Assembly (NCBI RefSeq): GCF_030272615.1
Contig: NC_081414.1
Location: forward strand, 234,038,733 to 234,102,732
DNA: 64,000 nt
Source of the DNA: Cryptomeria japonica
Lineage: Eukaryota > Streptophyta > Pinopsida > Cupressales > Cupressaceae
Direction: 5' to 3'
A model generated the notes under the pieces. The model was not told the DNA's origin, did no database searches, and saw nothing but the letters and a program-made list of their open reading frames with translations. Below are positions 56,539 through 64,000 of this stretch, in pieces; position 1 is the first letter of the stretch; the number at the start of each line of letters is the position of its first letter. A program made the translations under genes and the position numbers.

Positions 56539-59500
56539 ATAACCACTCGAAACTGCAAGCAGAAAACAAATCCTCAGTCCTTCATAATAATCATAAAAGT
56601 TGATTTACTTCGGGACTTCAGGGTTCTAGGGTCAGGTTGTATGCAATATCTTCCCCTAGCTGCAATATCTTTTTCAAAACTCGGAATTGTTTATTGAAAA
56701 TGTTTGACTTCCGTTCCCATTGCATGGAATAGGAAGCCAAAGCTTCACATGCCTGTACCACCTTACGATATATCTCCATAGTATTTTGTAAAAATAATTT
56801 TATCTTGGTTGCATTTACTTGGGCCCATGACTTGGCTGCAGTGGCCACCCGTCTCACCTTCATTAATGCTTTTACTTCTTCCTATGCCAGCGATGAGGTA
56901 GAAGGTAGGTCATGAGCTATGCACGAGTCTAGGGGTTTGCTCATTTCAATTAGCAGCTGCTTATATTGCCCTAGTTGCGCTTTGAGCTCCATGTTGGAAG
57001 TATGTTCCTTCTCTACATGCCCTCTGACGACTCTCATGACTAACTCCAAAGTATCTATCTCCCCCCACTTGGTTTGTTTGCCCAAATTTATCTGGGATAT
57101 TTAGTAGTTGGGGAAAGCTTGTCCCTTGGCTTGGGATGGAACTACCACATTTGCAATCACTTCACCAGAACCAGTTTTTGATAGATGATGAACAATTTTT
57201 AGCTTCTTAACCTTTGGTGGCTCCTCAGTGATTACTTGTTGTAGAGTAACCTTAGGGAGCTCTACTTTTCTCTTTTTCTTCCCAAAGGTAAACTCTAGCC
57301 ATTGCGGTATATCTTCATCCTTATCACCTTGATGTGACACTATATCCATAGTCATAACATGGACCTCTGACTGCTCCTCTGCTTCATCTCTCACTGCTAT
57401 TTCTGTTTGCCCGAGATCTTGAGGTGAGGTAGCTTGGCGGGCTAGATAGGTTTGGAGAGCCTATTGCTTATGTAACTCTCCCAGTTTGCCACTAACCTCT
57501 TCATTAAATGTCATATCTTCCTCACTTGTCTCTGTTTCCCTTTGCACGATTGCTATATCCTTGAGGAGGTCCTCTTGATCTTGAGGGGTTAGAACTAGTC
57601 TTTCCTTCAATAGGTCTCCTGCCTCATCCCCTTCTTGCTCGCCTTCTAGCGGTCATTAGTTTTCAATATCTTCTTCCTCCTGATCTAAATCCGGCTTGAT
57701 GTTTCTAACTTTCATTCCTTGAAAGGTAGACCTGAAGCCTTGCCATCCATGTTGCCCTGCAGGTATATTGACTAGTGGTGGTACAGGGGCGTTGGTGCCT
57801 AGAGCATGTGTGGTATCTATTGAAGGTGGCTGAGTAGGTATATCCTTAGTAATTTCTATATCTTCTTCTTTCTCTTGGCTAACCTCTTTTGCAGTCTGCC
57901 CTATAGCCGTCCTTGGTGGGAGAACTTTGGCAAGTGGTACCATTCTGAATCCATCAGTCACTCCCAGGTCTGCTGCCTTCTTTAATAATTCAGACTCCCT
58001 CATCTTTTCTTGGAGTTTCTTGATTAAGTGCTCAGTACGTTCTTGAGGTTTTTCCTCCTCATCTAGATCAGTGGACGTATTTTACTTGAGGCTGACCTTG
58101 TCTTCCAAGCGTACTCCTTATGGCCCCTTGATTGAGGTATGCCTGAAGTGGACTCCTTCTGATTAGTCTTTGAGACACTAGGCCTTACCCTCTAGCCTAA
58201 CCATTTCTTGGTCCTATTGATGACCACTTGAGAAAATTTTTCCATATTTGTATCTTCACTTGCAGACCACTTTATTGGGGAGAGGAGCCTTTTATCTATC
58301 CCCAATTCCCTATAAACTGGATCAAGTAAGTCCCCATCATCCCTAAGGTCTTTAGGGAGGTTAGTCTCAATTCCAAAATCTCTTACCTATGGCACTGATA
58401 ACCTGTTATATCTTTTCTCCCTAACCTCAAAACTGTCTTGCAGGTTGGCCCAAAAGTCCTCCAAGTTGGGCTTGTGCCCCTCATATTCCTTAGGCATAGC
58501 TTGTTTAATTTTCCCGTAGGGATCATAAAACTCCCTAACATGATCATACTCTTTCAAGTTCAAATCTTGAAGCTCTTGTTCTCCTAATTTTGCTACTTGT
58601 ATCTTAGAACATGCAAAGTACCTAATAGATACTGAGAAATCGATACCTGCTTTGTGTTTTGATGACAAAAGTGACTGGAGGTGCACAAGCTGCCTTGCAT
58701 ACTCTAGCAAAATTATCCTATCATTGCAATATTGGGGCAACAACATTGGGTTCCTTGTGAATCCGCTAACCCTGATGTAAGTGGAGCGTGGGTTTTGGAT
58801 GAACCAACATGCCCACTCTCAGATGATAGCGATGGCCTCCGGGCTAATCCGATATCCTGCATCCCCTGTTAATTTGATGATTATTGGGAAAACAAAGGCA
58901 TCATTAACTCTCTTGAAATGAGCCTTTGCATTGGCTAGAGTGAGTTGGGAATAATACTCCCATACCTTCTTTTTCCCTTCCTCCTCTACCAATTTACCTT
59001 CTACCTGTAACCCTAGAAACTTTCCAGCTCTAGCAGCTACCCAGATGATGTATGATGTGAAAAAGAACTTTTGGGTATGCTGAACTTCTTTCATCTGTTT
59101 GTAGATATTGTCGGAGAGGATCCGCGGCCAATCAAAGTATTGTTTCCCTATTAAAGTAATGCTCATGAATTGGAACATCCAGGGATGAAAATGCTTGCAA
59201 TCCGGCTTGCCAAAGTCCCTGCTAAACATAATGATTAAGTCCCTTTGGGGTTCTTTGAAATCCACCCTCAAGATCTCCATTGCCTTGAGACCTGTCTTTC
59301 TTTTTTCTTCCAACTAGTTTGTATTCATGTGCCTCTTACTGGCTGATATTTTGTCATTCCATGCCCTTAAGGCCTCTTCTTCGGTTAACGAAAATATCTC
59401 CTCTGTGGTTGGGATGCCAAAAACTAACCCGATCATGTCAGGAGACAAGTCTATGATCAGGAGACAAGTCTATGACTATTTTTCCTTGTGCATCTTTGCA

Positions 59501-59953
59501 CTTTCTAGTCTCTAGGTTATAAAATGGGGAAATGGCCATTATGAACTCCTGTTCCTGCAATGACTATGGAAAGGCAGTAGCTTCAACTAGGCCTGATCTC
59601 TTGATTCTCTTGTGGAGGGCCTCCAAAATAGGTTTGTCTAATTGAGCCTTGATATCCTCAATTTCTATATGGTCGATTTAGGTATCTGTGACCCATCTAA
59701 CTTGATCATATAACTTTGAAGCATAGACCTGTCCTTGATAATGATATTTCATGGTGGCTGAGAGTCTATCAATTTCTTTGCCTCTTTTGTTGGAGGATAA
59801 GTTCATCTAACCACTCGAACTTGCAAGCAGAAAACAAATCCTCAGTCTTTCATAATAATCATAAAAGTTGATTTACTTCGAGACTTCGGGGTCCTGGGCT
59901 AGGCACAAGTGAAGAAGGCCTGGAACTCCAGGGTTCCGGGGTCAGGTTGTATG
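53406..59953 (-). repeat. Tandem duplication of about 3.3 kb carrying the X gene 5' two-thirds
   Basis: The phrase GGGTCAGGTTGTATGCAA occurs at 59936-59953 and 56628-56645. Unit 1 (56646-59953) and unit 2 (53406-56645) align over their whole length with many substitutions. Unit 2 lacks about 40 bp of leader. The junction lies inside the gene, leaving copy 1 without its C-terminus. Confidence 0.8.
56618..59806 (-). pseudogene. X gene copy 1, truncated
   Basis: A second, upstream copy of the same gene. Starts MNLSSNKRGKEIDRL at 59806, with PF and SPDM-region disrupted by a short local duplication near 59440-59475. The frames 58819-59313 (IMFSRDFGKPDCKHFHPWMF), 58387-58746, 57656-58003, 57101-57394 (with the same FGKKKRKVELPK signal), 56882-57085 and 56618-56863 follow the copy 2 order. 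It lacks the C-terminus: after LGEDIAYNLTLEP it runs into the leader of copy 2. Function unknown. Confidence 0.6.
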
Positions 59954-60180
59954 CAAAAGGAATCTTAGAACTCTGGGGGTCCGGGGTTCCGGGCTTATTA
60001 AGAAGGAGTGACTCAGAACTTTGAGGTTCCAGGTTAGGTGAACGGGAGTCACTCAGAACTCCAAGGTTCCGGGCTCAGGTCAAGCCAAGTACCCAGAACT
60101 CTAGGGTTCCAGGGTTCTGGGCACGTGAAAACCAACTACCTGGAACTCTAGGGGTCCAGGGTTCCGGGTTGGAAAACTAG
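59880..60180 (-). repeat. GGAACTC/GGTTCCGGG motif array, leader side of the X gene
   Basis: At least eight copies of (G)GAACTCY(A/G)GGGTTCCGGG, 30-55 nt apart, lie between the TATA box and the first ATG of the X gene. They contain CpG, and variants with CpG lost (GGGTTCTGGG, GGTTCCAGG) occur. Confidence 0.8.
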
Positions 60181-60410
60181 GGCATGCAAAAGAAAATAAG
60201 AAACAAACAAAAAACAACAACCAACAAAAAGAGTGACGAGGAAAGAAAATCTAATCTACAAACCACCAAAATGGGCAAGAAAAATCACCGGCCTGGTGAA
60301 TTGAAATGCCTGAAAACACCAAGGAAAGCTCGAAAGTCTGTAGGTTCGCGACTTTGAGTAGCGAGAAGTAGTTCTAAATGCACAAATGAACTTTAAAAGT
60401 TCATCATCCC

Positions 60411-60418
60411 TATTTATA
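60411..60418 (-). promoter_or_regulatory. TATA box of the X gene
   Basis: TATAAATA on the minus strand, about 600 nt upstream of the copy 1 ATG, and bracketed by the two motif arrays. No ATG comes before 60190, so the leader is long or spliced. Confidence 0.55.
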
Positions 60419-60454
60419 CCTCTTCCCAAGCTCGTCCGTATGAAGGCTTTAAAT

Positions 60455-60860
60455 ATGACCTTGGGACTCCATAGTTCCGGGGTTCCGAGCTTGACACAAG
60501 AGAGAAAACACCCCACCCCGGAACTCCTGGGGTCCGAGGTTCCGAAGTGAGGAAAAGGAGGTTCCACCTCGGGACTCCGGGGTTCTGAGGTAGAAGACTC
60601 GAAACCTCGTGACTCTGAGACTCTGGAGTTCCGAGGTCAAAAACTAAAGAAAACAAAGGGACCTCGGGACTTCGGAGTTCCGAGGTAGAAAACTCGAAAC
60701 CTCGAGACTCTGGAGTCCCCGGAGTTCTGAGGTCAAAAACCAAAAAGGAACCAAGGGACCTCAGGACTCCGGGACTCAAGAGTTCCGAGGTCAAAAACCA
60801 AAAAGGAACCAAGGGACATCGGGACTCCAAGACTCCGGAGTTTTGAGGTCAAAAAACAAA
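60455..60860 (-). repeat. ACTCCGGAGTTCCGAGGT motif array, upstream of the X promoter
   Basis: About ten units built from CTCGGGACTCCGGRGTTCCGAG followed by GTCAAAAAC or GTAGAAAAC, spacing 35-60 nt. The core GACTCCGGAGTTCCGAG is rich in CpG. Minus-strand open frames here merely translate the repeat. Confidence 0.85.
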
Positions 60861-60927
60861 AGAAAAAAAGGGACCCAAATTTCGACGCAAGGAGACTAAT
60901 GGGGAAATAGATATGCAAGGCATAACA

Positions 60928-61146
60928 CTACCATTGGTAGCAGCTCTACCCACTACCAACAACAACCATGTTTTAATAAAAAAAAACCTGCCTGCTACAT
61001 TTTATGTTTCGTTGTGCTTTTTGACAACGTTTGAAAAATGAAATGTTTCCCCAATGAATTTATGATATTCGGATTTTTTATATTTTAATTATATATATAT
61101 ATACATAAATATATATATATATATATATAGATATATATATATATAC

Positions 61147-61199
<53 letters not shown>

Positions 61200-61217
61200 C
61201 ATACATACATATATATA
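60928..61217 (+). repeat. Element C 3' LTR, second segment
   Basis: CTACCATTGGTAG, then CCCACTACCAACAACAACC, continues exactly where 33554 stopped, matching 25573-25750 of the 5' LTR. It ends in a TA microsatellite where element D inserted. Confidence 0.85.
61089..61217. repeat. (TA)n/(ATACAT)n microsatellite
   Basis: Long TA runs with ATACATA interruptions, expanded relative to the short TATATATATATG in the 5' LTR of C (25735-25750). The minus-strand open frame here is repeat translation. Confidence 0.95.
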
Positions 61218-62699
61218 TGTATGCGGGAAAAGTGGGCTGATAAAACTTAATATGTGAAAATATTGTTAAAAACTTGTCCACACACACACACAGGACTTCT
61301 TGATGCAAGCTATGGAGTAATAACGTATTACTCAACTTCCCAAGGTGGGTCCCATGGTTCTCTATCTCACAATGTCCCTCAAACCAATGTTTTTGCTCTC
61401 AGATCACTGAGCAAAATGGTTTAGGGATGGCAAATGCAAGAATGAGGGATGCTTTGATAGTTCTTAGTATAAAATGTATGCTAAGCTATGCATGATCTTA
61501 GAAATGCAATAAACTAAATGATAAGATGACAAGATTAGTATAAATACTATCCTAACATGATATATTAGTCTATGATTGAGCTAAAGGATAAAGAAATTAT
61601 TCTAAGCATGCATTTTTAGACTAATTCCTGATTTCAAAGAAGCTAAAATGATGAGCATAAAATGAGATATGAAAGCTTGAATGTATTTGAGCATAAGTGT
61701 GATACTACAAATTTGGATGATGTAAAAAATGGAGGAATGAGAGCTCTATTTATAGCAAAAACAGAGCAATGGATGGCCAAGATTGAAAGATTCAATCAAG
61801 GGTTGAGTTTGAAAGTTGGGGATCCATGTGCACAATTTGCACCAATGAAATGGTGACATGTGTCAACATAAGGTTGGGTTGAGAGAAGGGGTTGGAGGCA
61901 TTAAAGGTCTGAGAAGACCTCATGGTTATCTAGAGGGTAAGGGTCAAGTCTAAGTTAGGCTTACCCATTAGATTAAGAGTTAATCCAAGGATAAATCCTT
62001 GTGCAAATGATTAAGAGATAATCATGGTCAAAGCATTAAAGTCCTGATGAGACCTTTGGGTTGGGTGAAGGTTGAGTTAAAACAAATGTTTTAACCATGT
62101 AAGAGGGTTTGAGTTAACCATTAATGGTTATTGGAGACTTTGGGGGATTTAGTGGTTGAAGGCTGGAAGCCTTTAATGGCTATCAAAGACTTTGAGGATT
62201 TAAGTGGTTGAAGGTTGAAAACCTTTAATGGTTATCAAAGACTTTGAGGATTTGAGAAGTGACCTCCCCTTGCTTAGGGATGTGACAAAGTTTAGAATGA
62301 TGGGTTAGGCTAATTGGAAGCGATTAGAAGATTCTAGAAGGGATTAGAAAGGGGTTTAGGATTTTGCAAGTGGATGGAGAGATAATAGGATTTATTTGTA
62401 ATAAAGTAATTTAATTCAATTTGGTTGCAATTTGGGGAAATTAAATAAATTAGATTTATTCAATTTTAGGATAACTATTTAATTAAATTTTGAATTTAAT
62501 TAAAAGTGGATAGGGGGGATTTAATTGAATAAAATGATTTATCCATTAAATGAATATAGTGAATTTAATTTAAATAAATTGAGTAATTTACTTAATTAAA
62601 TAGAAGAATGTAGGTAATTTAATTAAATTAGATTTAATCAAATAGAGAAATGAACATAAAATATTCATTTAGGAATATGGTCATTTTTATACGTCTACA
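61218..62699 (-). repeat. Element D 3' LTR
   Basis: Reverse complement of the element A LTR: starts TGTATGCGGGAAAAG and ends ATACGTCTACA on the plus strand. The minus-strand TATAAATA is at 61754-61747. It is clearly more diverged from the A LTRs than these are from each other. Confidence 0.95.
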
Positions 62700-62716
62700 T
62701 TTTGCCCCTCTTTGAA
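62700..62716 (-). promoter_or_regulatory. Element D polypurine tract
   Basis: Minus strand CAAAGAGGGGCAAAA adjoining the 3' LTR, identical in core to those of A and B. Confidence 0.9.
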
Positions 62717-63058
62717 GTGACGTGTGTGCACATGTTATTTCAAAGAAAATGATGTGTTTTTGTGATTTATGATCAATTCAATTTTTGTGTCATTCTTTTG
62801 ATTTGCAAGTTGTCCCCTAGATATGATGTGTGATGCCCCAGATTCGATATTTTGATGGTGATGCCCCCTCGGGAGATGAATCAATATTTTGAAAATTTTG
62901 GATTTAATTTGATGAGTTGCGTATGATGTGTATGATTTCGTGCATGTAAAATGTATGCAAATTGATTCATCTCCCAATAAGTTACAAATGTTATGGTATA
63001 GCGGAGACCGCGACCATATTACAGGTCCATTCGGCTAACCCTAATTTCATTTTCCTCC

Positions 63059-63066
63059 TATAAAAG
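63059..63066 (+). promoter_or_regulatory. TATA box of the antisense gene, element D
   Basis: TATAAAAG within CTCCTATAAAAGGGGAAAAG, 82 nt before the ATG at 63141. Confidence 0.8.
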
Positions 63067-63140
63067 GGGAAAAGGGCTTGAATTAGATTCATTTGTGCTT
63101 TATTGACTTTGGAGAAAGAGAATTTGGTCTGCAGAGAAAA

Positions 63141-63215
63141 ATGCCTATTCCGTATCATAGACACCGTTTTGAGCGCGTTTGGAGGTATCAGAGGCCTGCA
63201 GCGTGTGGACCACCA
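63141..63215 (+). CDS. Exon 1 of the antisense PMD-like gene, element D
   Basis: 75 nt, opening MPIPYHRHRFERVW and ending CGPP, followed by GTAAGT. Same length, frame and donor as in A and B. Open, with no disabling change. Exon 2 is beyond the window. Confidence 0.85.
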
Positions 63216-63299
63216 GTAAGTCAATGTTTTTGACCTTTTTTTGACTTTTCATTTTGTCGTTTTTAGTCATTTTTTGATTTTCAAAGTTTGGGTTTAACG

Positions 63300-63765
63300 G
63301 TTTAGCGCGTCTAAGGCTTAGATTAGCGCATACGAAGTTTGAAGTAGCGCATCAAGTTTAATTTTAGGGGTCGCGTCCGAAAGAGATAGGATAGTGCATA
63401 AAACTAATAGGTTAGCGCATACATGTAGAATAGCGCATAACAACCATCGGGTAGCGCGTCCAGTCAACAGGTTAGTGCATAGGGGTGACCTAGCACATAG
63501 GGGTCGCAGGGGTTCGCATAGGTAAGGGGGTTTAGCGCGTAGGGCTAACCTAGCGCATAGGGTCAAACGGGTAGCGCCTGGGAGGGATAGATTAGCGCGT
63601 AGAGTCAGATTAGCGCATAGGGTAGGTTAGGTGGTGCATGGGGGGAAAGAGTTAGCGCGTAGAGTTAGTCTAGCGCATAGGGTAGATAGATTAGCGCATA
63701 GGAAAAACAGTCTAGCGCGTGGGGTGGTTTTAGCGCATTGGTTATCTGTTTTAGCGCATTTGAAA
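63300..63765 (+). repeat. TAGCGCRT motif array, antisense intron of element D
   Basis: About 22 copies lie 15-30 nt apart, in the direction of the antisense gene: TTTAGCGCGTC, TTAGCGCATAC, GTAGCGCGTCC, TAGTGCATAGG and others. The spacers resemble those of element A array 3 in inverse (TAGGGTAGRT, AGGGTTAGAC), so the array is shared by descent. Confidence 0.95.
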
Positions 63766-64000
63766 ATTTTTTTCGAGATGAGCTGAGTTGAAAATTTGTT
63801 TTGGTCTGTTTGTCATGATTTTATGTTTTTGTTCAATATGAGTGTTGATATAACTTGTTTTGATTTGCGATTTTCCAAGTTATGTATAGATATCAATGTG
63901 ATGTTTTGATCAAAATATGAGTTGTTTGCGTGTTCTGTTTCAAGTTCAATGTGTGAAGCCTGAGTTGTGTTACAAGCCGATATGGGTTGGAAACTTGAGT

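Larger units (their letters stand above)
33555..60927 (-). mobile_element. Insertion X: unclassified element with a duplicated gene
   Basis: The C LTR is split between GCTACTA (to 33554) and CTACCATTGG (from 60928), so 27 kb (about 9 kb after removing element A) was inserted with a CTA or ACTA overlap. The ends (TCGGTTGATGACT... and ...AAGGCATAACA) show no convincing TIR, LTR, CACTA or Helitron signature. X carries a minus-strand gene in two tandem copies, a TATA box at 60418-60411 and CpG-rich motif arrays around it. No transposase or RT was seen. It could be a non-autonomous transposon or a transduplicated segment. Confidence 0.6.
23685..61217 (+). mobile_element. Element C: chromovirus-like (Tekay/Del type) Ty3/gypsy, interrupted
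   Basis: Parts in order: 5' LTR 23685-27625, a tRNA-iMet-type primer-binding site, gag with a CCHC knuckle, a duplicated protease, a stub of RT, integrase with a chromodomain-like end, a polypurine tract and a 3' LTR starting at 31664. That LTR is broken at 33554 by insertion X, resumes at 60928 and is broken again at 61218 by element D; its end lies outside the window. Most of RT and all of RNase H are deleted, so it cannot be autonomous. The lineage is inferred from the LTR length, primer-binding site and integrase C-terminus. Confidence 0.85.
61218..64000 (-). mobile_element. Element D: second copy of the A family, inverted, 3' end only
   Basis: 3' LTR 61218-62699, polypurine tract, then the antisense gene promoter, exon 1 and motif array in the plus direction. 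The window ends inside the antisense intron; PMD exon 2 should begin within about 300 bp beyond it. The left flank is ATATA (61213-61217), a possible TSD whose partner lies outside. It is a separate insertion from A, as sequence and flanks differ. Confidence 0.9.

Noticed and set aside
60256-60918. Minus-strand ORFs with repeating TPGVPRS/LRSPGV-like phrases
   Set aside because: They merely translate the GACTCCGGAGTTCCGAG array upstream of and around the X promoter in several frames.
33555-60927. X as a Helitron or CACTA element
   Set aside because: X starts with TC but lacks a 3' hairpin and CTRR end, and the insertion site is not A|T. The CACTA string at the right junction is not matched by TAGTG or an inverted copy in the right place.
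61078-61335. Minus-strand ORF rich in Tyr and Ile
   Set aside because: It is translation of the TA microsatellite and the edge of the element D LTR.

Overview
The window looks like intergenic DNA from a large, repeat-rich plant genome. A gymnosperm is my guess from the style of the repeats, and nothing in the sequence proves it. I found no host gene, tRNA or rRNA. Nearly everything is nested transposable elements, with gag, protease, reverse transcriptase (RT), RNase H and integrase modules of plant Ty3/gypsy type, long LTRs, primer-binding sites, polypurine tracts and target-site duplications (TSDs).

Layout: 1-1887, old degenerate sequence; 1888-2990, a solo LTR with 5-bp TSD CTAAC; 3038-23166, element B, a 20-kb Tat/Ogre-like gypsy element on the minus strand whose gag is split by another solo LTR (17669-19213, TSD AGTGA); 23685 onward, element C, a chromovirus-like gypsy element with 3.9-kb LTRs and a deleted RT. 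The 3' LTR of C (31664-33554, resuming at 60928) is opened by insertion X (33555-60927). X carries a tandemly duplicated gene of unknown function on the minus strand and is itself split by element A (35039-53349, plus strand, TSD CATAT). At 61218 element D, the same family as A but inverted, lies in a TA microsatellite of the resumed C LTR and runs off the window.

The most interesting system is in the Tat-like elements A, B and D. Each carries a gene antisense to gag-pol near its 3' LTR. It has a TATA box 81-82 nt upstream of an ATG, a first coding exon of exactly 75 nt in all three copies, a GTAAGT donor and, in A and B, a second exon encoding a plant-mobile-domain (PMD)-like protein with an acidic/coiled-coil tail. 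In the first intron of this gene, and twice in the gag-pol leader on either side of a conserved leader block, lie arrays of a short CpG-containing motif about 20 nt apart. A and D use TAGCGCRT; B uses TTTGTCRTAYG at the same three places. The motif reads the same way in both opposed transcripts. A family-specific motif array together with an element-encoded accessory protein resembles in outline the VANC anti-silencing systems of Arabidopsis VANDAL transposons. That functional link is inference.

Most coding regions are decayed by stop codons of the C-to-T or G-to-A kind. The gag-pol of A still lies mostly in one frame of 2,471 codons from gag to the integrase end. Its two LTRs differ at roughly 15-20 sites by eye, so it is the youngest complete element here.
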